Source: Beijerinckiaceae bacterium (GTDB lineage: Bacteria; Pseudomonadota; Alphaproteobacteria; Rhizobiales; Beijerinckiaceae). From it: a stretch of DNA of 43,570 bases. Under the pieces are notes generated by a model. The model did not search any database. It worked only from the letters and a program-made list of their open reading frames with translations, and was not told where the DNA came from. This document shows, piece after piece, positions 30,237-39,542 of this stretch. Within the stretch, counting starts at the first letter, position 1. The number at the start of each line of letters is the position of its first letter. Position numbers and translations under genes: made by a program. Location: NCBI GenBank assembly GCA_025459195.1, contig JALORF010000006.1, positions 1-43,570 on the forward strand, given 5' to 3'.

Positions 30237-31478
30237 ATGTCGCGTCTTGTGATGAAATTCGGCGGCACTTCGGTCGCCACGGTCGAGCGCATCAAGAATG
30301 TTGCCCGCCATGTCAAGCGCGAGGTCGAGGCCGGGCATGATGTCGCGGTCGTGGTCTCGGCCATGTCCGGCAAGACCAACGAGCTGGTCGGCTGGTGCAA
30401 GGAAGCGGCCCCGCTCTACGACCAGGCCGAATATGATGTCGTCGTCGCCGCTGGCGAACAGGTCACGTCGGGCTTGCTGGCCATCGTGCTCAATGACATG
30501 GGCCTGCCCGCGCGCTCCTGGCAGGGCTGGCAGGTGCCGCTTCACGGCTCCGATGCCCATGGCGCATCGCGCATCGTCGATGTTGATGGCGCAGGCATCC
30601 TGGCAGGCTTTGCAGCCAACCGGTCGGTGGCGGTCGTCTCCGGCTTCCAGGGCATCCACAAGGAAAGCGGGCGCATCGTCACGCTGGGTCGCGGCGGCTC
30701 GGACACCTCCGCCGTGGCGCTGGCAGCGGCGCTCAAGGCCGATCGCTGCGACATCTACACCGATGTCGACGGGGTCTACACCACCGATCCGCGCATCGTC
30801 AGCAAGGCGACGCGGCTGGACCGGGTGTCCTTCGAGGAAATGCTTGAAATGGCCTCGCTCGGCTCCAAGGTGCTGCAGGTCAGATCGGTCGAGATCGCGA
30901 TGGTGCACCGCGTGCCCACCTATGTGCGGTCATCCTTCGATGACCCGGAGAACCCCCGGCAGGGGACCCTGATTTGTGACGAGGAGGATATCGTGGAACA
31001 GCAGATCGTCACCGGCATTGCCTACTCGAAGGACGAGGCCCAGATCACGCTCAGGCGCGTGGCCGACAAGCCCGGCGTGGCTGCCTCGATCTTCGGACCG
31101 CTCGCCGAAGCCAACATCAACGTCGACATGATCATCCAGGTCGTGTCGGACGATCAGGCCACAACCGACATCACCTTCACCGTGCCCACCGCCGATTTCG
31201 ACCGCGCCCGCACCATTCTCGAAGGCCAGCGTGGCAGCATCCAGTATCAGTCGTTGCAGGGCGCGACCGATGTGGTCAAGGTCTCGGCCATCGGCATCGG
31301 CATGCGCAGCCATGCCGGCGTCGCCGCCCGCGCCTTCCGCGCGCTGGCCGACAAGGGCATCAACATCCGCGCCATCACCACCTCCGAGATCAAGTTCTCG
31401 GTGTTGATCGACGCAGCCTACACCGAGTTGGCCGTGCGCACGCTGCACACGCTTTACGGACTGGACAACGCCGCATGA
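30237..31478 (+). CDS. lysC: Aspartate kinase
   Basis: MSRLVMKFGGTSVATVERI, TLGRGGSDTSAVALAAAL, VDGVYTTDPRIV, two C-terminal ACT repeats. Confidence 0.97.
   Translation: MSRLVMKFGGTSVATVERIKNVARHVKREVEAGHDVAVVVSAMSGKTNELVGWCKEAAPLYDQAEYDVVVAAGEQVTSGLLAIVLNDMGLPARSWQGWQVPLHGSDAHGASRIVDVDGAGILAGFAANRSVAVVSGFQGIHKESGRIVTLGRGGSDTSAVALAAALKADRCDIYTDVDGVYTTDPRIVSKATRLDRVSFEEMLEMASLGSKVLQVRSVEIAMVHRVPTYVRSSFDDPENPRQGTLICDEEDIVEQQIVTGIAYSKDEAQITLRRVADKPGVAASIFGPLAEANINVDMIIQVVSDDQATTDITFTVPTADFDRARTILEGQRGSIQYQSLQGATDVVKVSAIGIGMRSHAGVAARAFRALADKGINIRAITTSEIKFSVLIDAAYTELAVRTLHTLYGLDNAA
30982..30995 (+). promoter_or_regulatory. Candidate internal ribosome binding site and GTG start for an aspartokinase beta (ACT) subunit
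   Basis: AGGAGG (30982-30987), 5-nt spacer ATATC, GTG (30993-30995) in frame with lysC; the product would be 30993..31478 (161 aa: M/VEQQIVTGIAYSKDEAQITLRR...). Confidence 0.5.
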
Positions 31479-32632
31479 ACCGCAAGCCCGAGTGGTCCCC
31501 CCGAACGCTGGCTGCACAGGCCCTCGGCAAGATCGATCCGGTGACGCGCGGCGTCGTGCCGCCGATCCATGTCGCCACCACCTTCATCCGCGACGAGGAC
31601 AACGGATATTCCACCGGCTTCGTCTATGGCCGGCCCGACAACGAAACCATCCGTGAGGCCGAGGCCGTCCTGGCCATGCTGGAGCGGGCCGAGGCCGGCG
31701 CGCTGCTGTTCGGCTCGGGCATGGCGGCGGCAACCGCCGTGTTCCAGGCGCTCGATCCGGGTGACCACATCGTCGCCCCGCGCGTGATGTATTGGGCGCT
31801 GCGAAGCTGGTTGATGACCGAGGCGACGCGCTGGGGTCTTCTCGTGACCTTCTGCGAGACCGACGACCTTGAGCAACTGAAAGCAGCCATCCAGCCCAGC
31901 AAGACCAAGCTGGTCTGGCTGGAGACGCCGTCCAATCCGCTCTGGACCATCACTGACATTGCCGCCGCCGCCGACATCGCCCACAAGGCGGGCGCAAAGC
32001 TGGCGGTCGATTCCACTTGCGCCTCGCCGGTCCACACCCAGCCGCTCACGCTCGGGGCCGATGTGGTGATGCACGCCGCCACCAAGATCCTGAATGGCCA
32101 TTCCGATGTGGTCGCCGGAGCGCTGGCGGCACGTGAAGATGACGCGTTCTGGCAGCGCATCCGGTCGATCCGCAAGATGCAGGGCGGCATCCTGGGGCCT
32201 TTCGAAGCCTATCTCTTGATGCGTGGCATGCGCACCCTGCACCTCAGGGCCGAGCGCCAGGCCCGCACCGCGATGGCCCTTGCCACGCGCCTGTCCGCGC
32301 ATCCACACGTCGCGCGCGTGCTCTATGCCGGCCTGCCGCAGCATCCCGGCCATGACGTGGCGCAGCGCCAGATGCAGGGCGGTTTCGGCTACATGATGAG
32401 CGTGCAGGTCAATGGCGGCGAGGCAGCCGCCATTGCAACAGCCGCCCGGGTCCGCCTGTTCAAGCGCGCCACCTCGCTTGGCGGGGTTGAAAGCCTGATC
32501 GAGCACCGCGCCTCGATCGAAGGGCCGGGATCGCCCTGCCCGCCCGATCTGCTGCGCCTGTCCTGCGGCATCGAGGACGAGGACGACATGTTCGCCGATC
32601 TCGACGACTGCCTGAAGGCGGCACACCGCTGA
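31475..32632 (+). CDS. metC: Cystathionine beta-lyase / trans-sulfuration family PLP enzyme
   Basis: VVPPIHVATTFIRDEDNGYSTGFVYGRPDNETI, LLFGSGMAAATAVFQAL, PLP lysine HAATKILNGHSDVVAGAL; ATGA overlap with lysC. Confidence 0.85.
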   Translation: MNRKPEWSPRTLAAQALGKIDPVTRGVVPPIHVATTFIRDEDNGYSTGFVYGRPDNETIREAEAVLAMLERAEAGALLFGSGMAAATAVFQALDPGDHIVAPRVMYWALRSWLMTEATRWGLLVTFCETDDLEQLKAAIQPSKTKLVWLETPSNPLWTITDIAAAADIAHKAGAKLAVDSTCASPVHTQPLTLGADVVMHAATKILNGHSDVVAGALAAREDDAFWQRIRSIRKMQGGILGPFEAYLLMRGMRTLHLRAERQARTAMALATRLSAHPHVARVLYAGLPQHPGHDVAQRQMQGGFGYMMSVQVNGGEAAAIATAARVRLFKRATSLGGVESLIEHRASIEGPGSPCPPDLLRLSCGIEDEDDMFADLDDCLKAAHR

Positions 32633-32709
32633 GGCCGGCTGCAAATCCCGTCTTTTCTGCGTGAAATCGTCATGAAGCACTGGTAGCTTTCCCCAAAAGG
32701 GGGAAAGCC

Positions 32710-34659
32710 ATGACCAGACATCTCACCCGCCGGCACGCCATCGCGACCGGAGCAAGCGCTGCCGCCATCGCGACCATGCCGACCATTCTCAGCGCCCAAA
32801 GCCCGGCCCGCATCAAGCTGCGTGTGCTCGAGACCTCCGACCTGCATGTCAACGTCGTGCCTTACGACTACTATCGCGATGGCGAGGACAACACGGTCGG
32901 GCTTGCCAAGACTGCGACACTGGTCAGGGCCGCCCGTGCCGAGGCGAAGAACCACATCCTGTTCGACAATGGCGACTTCCTCCAGGGCTCGTCGATGGGT
33001 GACTGGATCGCCTACAAGCGCGGGATGAAGCCGGGCGACCTGCACCCGATGATCGCGGCCATGAACGCCATGGGCTATGCCGCCTCGACGCTGGGCAACC
33101 ACGAGTTCAACTATGGGCTCGACTTTCTCGACATCGGCGTCAAGTCAGCCAATTTCCCCTTCGTCTGCGCCAATGTCGGCAAGGCTGACGGCAGCGCTCT
33201 GGTCCGGCCCTGGCTGATCATCGAGCACAGGTGCATCGATGAGGCGGGCGCTGCCCAGACGGTGCGCATCGGCGTCATCGGCTTCACCCCGCCGCAGATC
33301 ATGCAGTGGGACAAGGGCCACCTCGAAGGCAAGGCCCGCGCCGGCGACATCGTCGAGGCGGCCCGCCGCGAGGTGCCGGCGCTGAAGGCTGCGGGAGCGG
33401 ACATCGTCGTGGCCCTGTGCCATTCCGGCATTGCCGGCGGCAGCTATCGCGGCAACGAGGAAAACGCGGCCCTGCATCTGGCGGCGGTGGATGGCATCGA
33501 TGTCATCCTCACCGGCCACCAGCATCTGGTCTTTCCCGGCGCCAAGGCCTTCGATGGCATCGAGGGTGTCGACAATGTGCGCGGCGCGCTGCTCGGCAAG
33601 CCATGCGTGCAGCCCGGATTCTGGGGCTCGCACCTTGGCCTTGTCGATCTCGATCTGGAGCGTGCCGGTCAGGGCTGGAAGGTGGCCAGCTTCAAGGTCG
33701 AGGCCCGCCCGATCTTCGAGCGCACACCGGACCGTAGAATCGTCTCGAAGGCCGAGGCAGACCCCGCCGTGCTGGCCACGGTCAAGGCCGCGCACGAGGC
33801 GACCCTGGTCTATGTGCGCGAGCCGGTGGGCGAGACATCGGCCCCGATCAACAGCTATTTCGCGCTCGTGACCGACGATCCCTCCGTGCAGATCGTCGCC
33901 GATGCGCAGATCGCCTATGTCAGGGGGCTTCTGGCCGGCACCGCGCTGGCGTCCTTGCCCGTGCTCTCCGCCGCAGCGCCGTTCAAGTCGGGCGGGCGTG
34001 GCGGCCCCAACTTCTTCACCGACATCAAGGCAGGCCCCATCGCCATCAAGAATGTCGCCGACATCTACCTTTACCCCAACACCGTCCAGGTGGTGAAGGT
34101 GACTGGCGCACAGGTGCGCGAGTGGCTGGAACGGTCAGCCGGCATCTTCAACCGCATCGATCCGGCCAGGACCGATGAGCAGCCGCTGATCAACCCGGCT
34201 TTCCCGGCCTTCAACTTCGATGTCATCGACGGCGTCACTTACCGGATCGATGTGACCCAACCCTCGCGCTATGATGGGGCCGGCAAGCTGGTCGAGCCCG
34301 CCGCCCGGCGCATCGTCGATCTCGCCTTCCAGGGCAAGCCGATCAGCGAGACGGCAGAGTTCCTGATCGCCACCAACAACTACCGCGCTTCCGGCGGCGG
34401 GGATTTCCCCGGCACGAAAACAACCGTGGTGCTCGAAGCGCCTGATCTCAACCGCGATGTCGTGGTGCGCCACATCATCGACAAGAAGCGCATTGACCCG
34501 ACGGCGGACAACAACTGGTCGCTGGCGCCCTTGCCTGCCACGGTCAATGTCACCTTCCTGTCCGGGCCGGCCTCCACCAGCCTGAAACCCGCCAGTCTCA
34601 AGGCCGATCCGGCGGGCGATGCAGCGGACGGCTTCGTCAAGTATCGTCTGCGCGGCTGA
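32710..34659 (+). CDS. cpdB: Bifunctional 2',3'-cyclic-nucleotide 2'-phosphodiesterase/3'-nucleotidase (5'-nucleotidase family), Tat-type signal
   Basis: MTRHLTRRHAIATGASAAAIA signal, LRVLETSDLHVNVVPYDYY, FDNGDFLQGSSMGDW, TLGNHEFNYGLDFL, LTGHQHLVFPG. Confidence 0.9.
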   Translation: MTRHLTRRHAIATGASAAAIATMPTILSAQSPARIKLRVLETSDLHVNVVPYDYYRDGEDNTVGLAKTATLVRAARAEAKNHILFDNGDFLQGSSMGDWIAYKRGMKPGDLHPMIAAMNAMGYAASTLGNHEFNYGLDFLDIGVKSANFPFVCANVGKADGSALVRPWLIIEHRCIDEAGAAQTVRIGVIGFTPPQIMQWDKGHLEGKARAGDIVEAARREVPALKAAGADIVVALCHSGIAGGSYRGNEENAALHLAAVDGIDVILTGHQHLVFPGAKAFDGIEGVDNVRGALLGKPCVQPGFWGSHLGLVDLDLERAGQGWKVASFKVEARPIFERTPDRRIVSKAEADPAVLATVKAAHEATLVYVREPVGETSAPINSYFALVTDDPSVQIVADAQIAYVRGLLAGTALASLPVLSAAAPFKSGGRGGPNFFTDIKAGPIAIKNVADIYLYPNTVQVVKVTGAQVREWLERSAGIFNRIDPARTDEQPLINPAFPAFNFDVIDGVTYRIDVTQPSRYDGAGKLVEPAARRIVDLAFQGKPISETAEFLIATNNYRASGGGDFPGTKTTVVLEAPDLNRDVVVRHIIDKKRIDPTADNNWSLAPLPATVNVTFLSGPASTSLKPASLKADPAGDAADGFVKYRLRG

Positions 34660-34696
34660 AAGGCCGCCAGCGCCTGCAGACCCACCCGGCGCAGCT

Positions 34697-35581
34697 CTAC
34701 TTGCGGCTGGCCAGCACCACACCCATCACGGTGACGACCATGCCGATGATCTGCACCAGCGTCAGGGTCTCGCCGAACAGCAGGTAGGCCTCGATGGCCA
34801 CGGCCGGGGGCACCAGATAGATCAAGGTTGCAGCGCGCGAGACCTCGCCCTTGCGAATCAGCAGCAGGTAAAGCCCGATCCCGCCCAGCGACAGCCCGAT
34901 CACCGACCAGGCCAGCACGAGCATGATGGTCAGGTTCCAGGTGATCACCATGGGCTCGAGTGCCAGCGCCAGCGGCAGGGTCACCGCCAGCGCGCCGAGA
35001 TACTGCACCGTGGTCATGGTCCTCAGATCACCGCTCTGCTGGTAGCGCTTCTGGTAGAAGCTGGCGAAGGTGACCGCGAACATGCCGCCGATGTTGACGA
35101 GGAGCGGCACGGCGGCGAGCCACAGCACATCCGGCGCAAGCCCGACGAGCTTGGGTGCCAGCACCAGCGCGATACCGGCAAAGCCCAGCCCGATCCCGGC
35201 CCAGCGCACCGCCGAGATACGCTCACCGACCAGAAGCGGCGAGAAGGCCGCTGTCAGGATCGGCTGAAGCGCCGCAATCAGGCCCGATATCCCGGCCGGC
35301 AGACCATGCCGCACCGCCCACCAGACGCCGGCCAGATAGATGCCGTGCAGCAGGGCCCCGGTGATCAGCGCATGCATCCAGCTCTTGCCGTCGCGCGGCC
35401 ATTGGGCCCCCATCGCGGCAGAGATCAGCGCCAGCAGCACGGCGGCGCAGGCAAAGCGGACACTGAGGAAGGTCAGCGGATCAGCATGGGGCGCGGCATA
35501 ACCGGCGGCGATCCAGCCCGTCGACCAGATCAGCACGAAGGCGATCGGCGCGAGGCGCAAGGCAAGGGAAGCTGGCGTCAT
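34697..35581 (-). CDS. DMT superfamily (EamA) transporter
   Basis: 10-TM ORF; FVLIWSTGWIAAGYAAPHADPLTFLSVRFACA typical EamA start. Confidence 0.9.
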   Translation of the reverse strand: MTPASLALRLAPIAFVLIWSTGWIAAGYAAPHADPLTFLSVRFACAAVLLALISAAMGAQWPRDGKSWMHALITGALLHGIYLAGVWWAVRHGLPAGISGLIAALQPILTAAFSPLLVGERISAVRWAGIGLGFAGIALVLAPKLVGLAPDVLWLAAVPLLVNIGGMFAVTFASFYQKRYQQSGDLRTMTTVQYLGALAVTLPLALALEPMVITWNLTIMLVLAWSVIGLSLGGIGLYLLLIRKGEVSRAATLIYLVPPAVAIEAYLLFGETLTLVQIIGMVVTVMGVVLASRK

Positions 35582-35706
35582 GGGGCCTCGGACCGCAGTT
35601 CAGACGGAGGCTATAGAACAGGCCGCAAGGCTTGTCCCCATGGCATCGCGCCCGATGGCCATGCGCGAACCGGACAAGCCGGGGCATGCGCTGCCCGACC
35701 TCAGCC

Positions 35707-36732
35707 TCAGCGCTCGGTGATCTTGAACTCGATGCGGCGGTTGCGCCGATAGGCCTCGTCGGTGGTGCCCAGTTCGAGCGGCTGGAACTCGCCGAAACCG
35801 GTGGCCGCCAGCCGCTCGGCGGCAAGCCCCTTGGTGGCGAGATATTCGACCACCGACACCGCGCGGGCCGTGGCCAGATGCCAGTTCGACGGGAATTGCG
35901 CCGTCCGGATCGGACGCACATCGGTGTGTCCGTCAACGCGCACGATCCATGGAATGTCCGGCGGAATCTCGCGGGCGATGTCATTCAGAACCGCAGCCAG
36001 CTTGTCGAGTTCGGCCTGCCCTTCGGGCTTGAGCAGGGCCGCCCCGGCATCGAAGAACACCTCGGACTGGAACACGAACCGGTCACCGACGACCCGGATG
36101 TCGGGCCGATTGCCGAGGATCTGGCGCATGCGGCCAAAGAAGTCAGAGCGATAGCGGGCCAATTCCTGCACCCGCTGGGCCAGCGCCACGTTGAGGCGGC
36201 TGCCAAGATCGGAGATGCGCGATTGCGATTCCTTGTCCCGCGCCTCCGATGCGCTGAGGGCTTCCTCCAGCGCGGCAAGCTGCCGGCGCATGGCATTGAT
36301 CTGCTGGTTGAGCAGTTCGACAGCCGACTGGGCCCGCTGCGAAAGCTGCTTCTCCGCATCGAGCGCGCCCTGCAACTGGGCAGCCCGGCTCTGCGCCGCT
36401 CCGGCAGCACCCGCCCCGCCATCGAGCAGACCCTGCAGGCGCGCCCGGTCCGAATCAGTGCGGTTGAGAGTCGATTGCAGCAGGGCGAGATTCTCCTCCA
36501 CCGAGCGCTTCTGTGTCTTTTCGAGTGCCAGAAGATCGGTGAGTTCGGCCACCTGGTTCTCCAGGCGGCGAAGAGCCGTGTCCTTGCCGGTGATCTCCTG
36601 GCTCAGGAAGAACTGCGCCAGCACGAAGACCGAGAGCAGAAAGACGATTCCGATCACCAGCGTCGAGAGCGCATCGACGAATCCGGGCCAGTAATCGGCC
36701 CCTTCACGCCGGCGGCTGCGGGAGAGCGCCAT
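35707..36732 (-). CDS. Peptidoglycan-binding OmpA/MotB-like protein with N-terminal TM and coiled coil
   Basis: WPGFVDALSTLVIGIVFLLSVFVLAQFFLS TM segment; C-terminal RVDGHTDVRPI...NWHLATARAVSVVEYLATKGL...RNRRIEFKI OmpA domain. Confidence 0.88.
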   Translation of the reverse strand: MALSRSRRREGADYWPGFVDALSTLVIGIVFLLSVFVLAQFFLSQEITGKDTALRRLENQVAELTDLLALEKTQKRSVEENLALLQSTLNRTDSDRARLQGLLDGGAGAAGAAQSRAAQLQGALDAEKQLSQRAQSAVELLNQQINAMRRQLAALEEALSASEARDKESQSRISDLGSRLNVALAQRVQELARYRSDFFGRMRQILGNRPDIRVVGDRFVFQSEVFFDAGAALLKPEGQAELDKLAAVLNDIAREIPPDIPWIVRVDGHTDVRPIRTAQFPSNWHLATARAVSVVEYLATKGLAAERLAATGFGEFQPLELGTTDEAYRRNRRIEFKITER

Positions 36733-36735
36733 GGC

Positions 36736-37773
36736 TCACTCCGCCTTGCTGCGGTCGGCGAGCAGGCGCTCCAGCAAGCGGCGCGTCTCCTTCTCCCGGC
36801 CAGACTGGGCTTCAACCCAGTCACGGATGAGTTGCTGCTCGGAGCGCATGTGCTGCACCAGACCCTGGATGCCCTCGGCGAGGTTGGCCATGGCCTGCGT
36901 CGCCTGCTTGCCGCCGCCGGCATTGTCGGCCAGCACCTGCGCCGTGCGTTGCAGTTGCAGGGCAAGGTCAGGGGTCAGTTGCGCACTGGTGAGCGATGGC
37001 GCGATGGCCGGCGGCAGGCCGTCGCCGATGCGCTGCAGGCCGGCAGGGCCGAGCCCCGTCACCATCCAGTCCTCGACCTCGACACGGAATCGCCGTTGCG
37101 CCTGCCCGACCTGAAGGTCGAGGAAGCCCAGCACCAGCGAGCCGGCGACGCCGAACAGCGAGGACGAGAACGACAGGCCCATGCCCGAAAGCGGAGCCGA
37201 AAGGCCAGCCTTGAGTTCCTCGAACAGCACGCCCGCCTCGCCGCCAGTGCGCAGCGTGTTGATCACGGCACCCACCGAACTGACCGTTTCGAGCAGGCCC
37301 CAGAACGTGCCGAGCAGCCCGAGAAACACCAGCAGCCCGGCCAGATAGCGCAGCGTGTCCCGGCCCTCATCGAGGCGCAGCGCGATGGACTCGAGCACCG
37401 TGGCGGACTGGCTGGCGCTCAGCGAACGCCGCTCGATGGCCGGCAGCACGGTCAGCAGCGGTGCCAGAACCGGCAGCGGCCCGACCATGGTCGGCGGCGC
37501 TCCGCCCTGCAAGGCGTTGCCGGCCTGTGCCTCGCGCCTCAATCGCATCACCTCGCGCAAGGCCACCAGCACGCCGACGAGCAGGCAGCCGATGATCAGC
37601 CCGTTGAGCCCCGGATTGGCCATGAAGGCGCTGATCACCGGCTTTTGCAGGATGAACACGCCAAAGCCGATCAACGCCAGGAACACCAGCATGCGCACGA
37701 GATAGCGCACCGGCCGTGACAGGCGCTGGCTTTCGGCGGCGGGCATCTGATCGGTGGGGGCTGACAAGGACAT
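36736..37773 (-). CDS. MotA/TolQ/ExbB-like proton channel family protein
   Basis: MSLSAPTDQMPAAES..., TM segments and LLVFLGLLGTFWGLLETVSSVGAVINTL...LSAPLSGMGLSFSSSLFGVAGSLVLGFLDLQ motif; paired with the OmpA-like gene. Confidence 0.88.
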   Translation of the reverse strand: MSLSAPTDQMPAAESQRLSRPVRYLVRMLVFLALIGFGVFILQKPVISAFMANPGLNGLIIGCLLVGVLVALREVMRLRREAQAGNALQGGAPPTMVGPLPVLAPLLTVLPAIERRSLSASQSATVLESIALRLDEGRDTLRYLAGLLVFLGLLGTFWGLLETVSSVGAVINTLRTGGEAGVLFEELKAGLSAPLSGMGLSFSSSLFGVAGSLVLGFLDLQVGQAQRRFRVEVEDWMVTGLGPAGLQRIGDGLPPAIAPSLTSAQLTPDLALQLQRTAQVLADNAGGGKQATQAMANLAEGIQGLVQHMRSEQQLIRDWVEAQSGREKETRRLLERLLADRSKAE

Positions 37774-38127
37774 GGCTTCTCGATTGCTCGCGTTCCGGGG
37801 CGCCTTCAGGCTCTTGTCAGGTCCGGTGCAGCACCTGTGCCATGCCCTTGCGGGGCGCTGGCCCCGGTCAAGGCGATGGTGTCCGCCCCTGATACATGAT
37901 CCGCCCCTAGTCTTGGCCGAGCATGACCGATCGATCAAGCACCATCATGACAGTCGGGGCGAATGCGGTCCCGTTCCCGCGTCCAGCCGGATGCCGGCTC
38001 GTTAACCACCCCCGGTGACCGCCCGTTCACCTTGCCGGGCAAAACCGCTGCGGCAGCGACCGTGCGGTAACCAGCCGGTCACCCGGACAGTCGACCGTCC
38101 GGTCTGCGGATCGGTGCGCGGTCCGGC

Positions 38128-39052
38128 GTGGAGTTGCGTTGCGTGAAACTGCGGTGGGTTGCCCCGGGCTCGTCAGAGCCGTTGCTGTCGATGCTGGCCG
38201 GCTGGGCCGGACATTGCTCGGCCCTCGGCCTCCGGGCCGTGAGCGCGGCAACCTGGCGCACGCTCGCGGCCTGTGGCGGCGTGCTGGCAGCCGGCTGGCT
38301 GGCCAGCCAGGTGCCGCACCTTCTCGACGCCTCAGCCGAAGCCCATGCGCCGGCCACGCCGGCCGTCTCGATCACCGGCACCCTCGCGGAGCCGCAACGG
38401 ATGATGCCGGATTGGGTTCCGGTGCCGCGCCCTGTCGCCAGCTTCGGGCTTGGCGTCGCCGATCTCGAGGGCCAACCCGTGCGCCTGCAAGGCCGCCGCG
38501 ACAGCGCGTCGAGCGCGCGCGAAGACCAGATGCTGGCAGGCAGCTTTGTCGGACAAGGCCCTGTGCTCGTGCTGGCGCTGCGGCGCAACCATGCCAGCGC
38601 GCCCGCCAGCCTGTTCATTGCCCTCACGCGTCAGGCCGCCGAGAACGGCCTTGCCATCGAACGCACGGCCCAGCCCGTGCCGCTGGCCAGCAAGTTCGGC
38701 ACGCTTGATGCTCGGCGATGGCGACAGGTCCAGAACCTGCCTTGCCTTCAGGCATCTCGCGGAAGACGCCGGGTTCGGCTTCCAGGGCTGGCTCTGCGCC
38801 GGCGCTGGCCGCAGCGTCGACCGCCAGCAGATCACCTGCCTGATCGACCGGATCAATCTGGTGGCGGCGGGCGAGGACAGGCCGCTGCGGGCCCATTTCA
38901 GCAAGGCCGAACTGCAACGCCAGCCGGCATGTGTCGCTTCGAAACTCCAGGCAGCCGGTCGCAAGGGCAACTGGCTCGATGCCGACCAACCGGCCCCGGC
39001 GCTGCGGCGCAACGCCCCGGAGCGCGTCGCCGCACAGCGCAGCACGCGCTGA
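38128..39052 (+). pseudogene. Frameshifted hypothetical membrane-anchored protein
   Basis: Coding-like frame starting at GTG 38128 (TM segment AACGGVLAAGWLASQVPHLL) loses coherence near 38700; coherent protein resumes in the +1 frame (LGDGDRSRTCLAFRHLAEDAGFGFQGWLCAGAGRSVDRQQITCLIDRINLVAAGEDRPLRAHFSKAELQRQPACV) to 39052. Confidence 0.6.
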
Positions 39053-39150
39053 AATGGGGGCTGGCGCAGTTTCCGCTTGAGCAGCCGGGGCGCTTTCCGT
39101 TAACCAAGGAATGCTAGCGTCGCTGAGTGGTTCAGCGTCCGGAGTGTTTC

Positions 39151-39459
39151 ATGCGCCATCTCAGCCTCATTGCCGCCAGCCTCATCGCTGCCGCCGCCGT
39201 TTCGACCCTTGGCGTTTCCACTGCCGAGGCGAACAATCATCGCAAGCCGCTGCGCGTCGTGGTCGAGAAGCGCTCCTTCCTCGATGCCGGCAAGGTCGTG
39301 CCGGTCGGCAGCTACAACCGCCACCTCGTCGCCGCCCATGGCAGCGGCTCCTCGCCCATCGGCAACATCGGTGGCTGGTATGGCCGTGACACGCTGCCCG
39401 GCCCGTTCAGCGGCGCCAACCCGTTCGAGAACAGCTATTGGGGCCCGCGCGGCCGCTGA
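39151..39459 (+). CDS. Small secreted hypothetical protein
   Basis: ATG start with signal peptide MRHLSLIAASLIAAAAVSTLGVSTAEA and mature NNHRKPLRVVVEKRSFLDAGKVVPVGSYNRHLVAAHGSG. Confidence 0.7.
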   Translation: MRHLSLIAASLIAAAAVSTLGVSTAEANNHRKPLRVVVEKRSFLDAGKVVPVGSYNRHLVAAHGSGSSPIGNIGGWYGRDTLPGPFSGANPFENSYWGPRGR

Positions 39460-39488
39460 AGCGCCGCCGGCCTTTCAACCGTATCTGC

Positions 39489-39517
39489 CATCATCCCGGC
39501 CTCGCGCCGGGATGATG
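39489..39517. terminator. Candidate bidirectional hairpin between convergent genes
   Basis: Perfect 12-bp stem CATCATCCCGGC-CTCGC-GCCGGGATGATG; lies between the + strand small gene and the - strand homospermidine synthase. Confidence 0.55.
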
Positions 39518-39542
39518 CGTTTGGCGCAGCAGACTGTCGCCG

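Noticed and set aside
35707-37773. Zorya anti-phage system (ZorA/ZorB-like pair)
   Set aside because: No ZorC/ZorD/ZorE genes nearby; flanked by an EamA transporter and a hypothetical gene; such pairs are common chromosomal genes in Rhizobiales.
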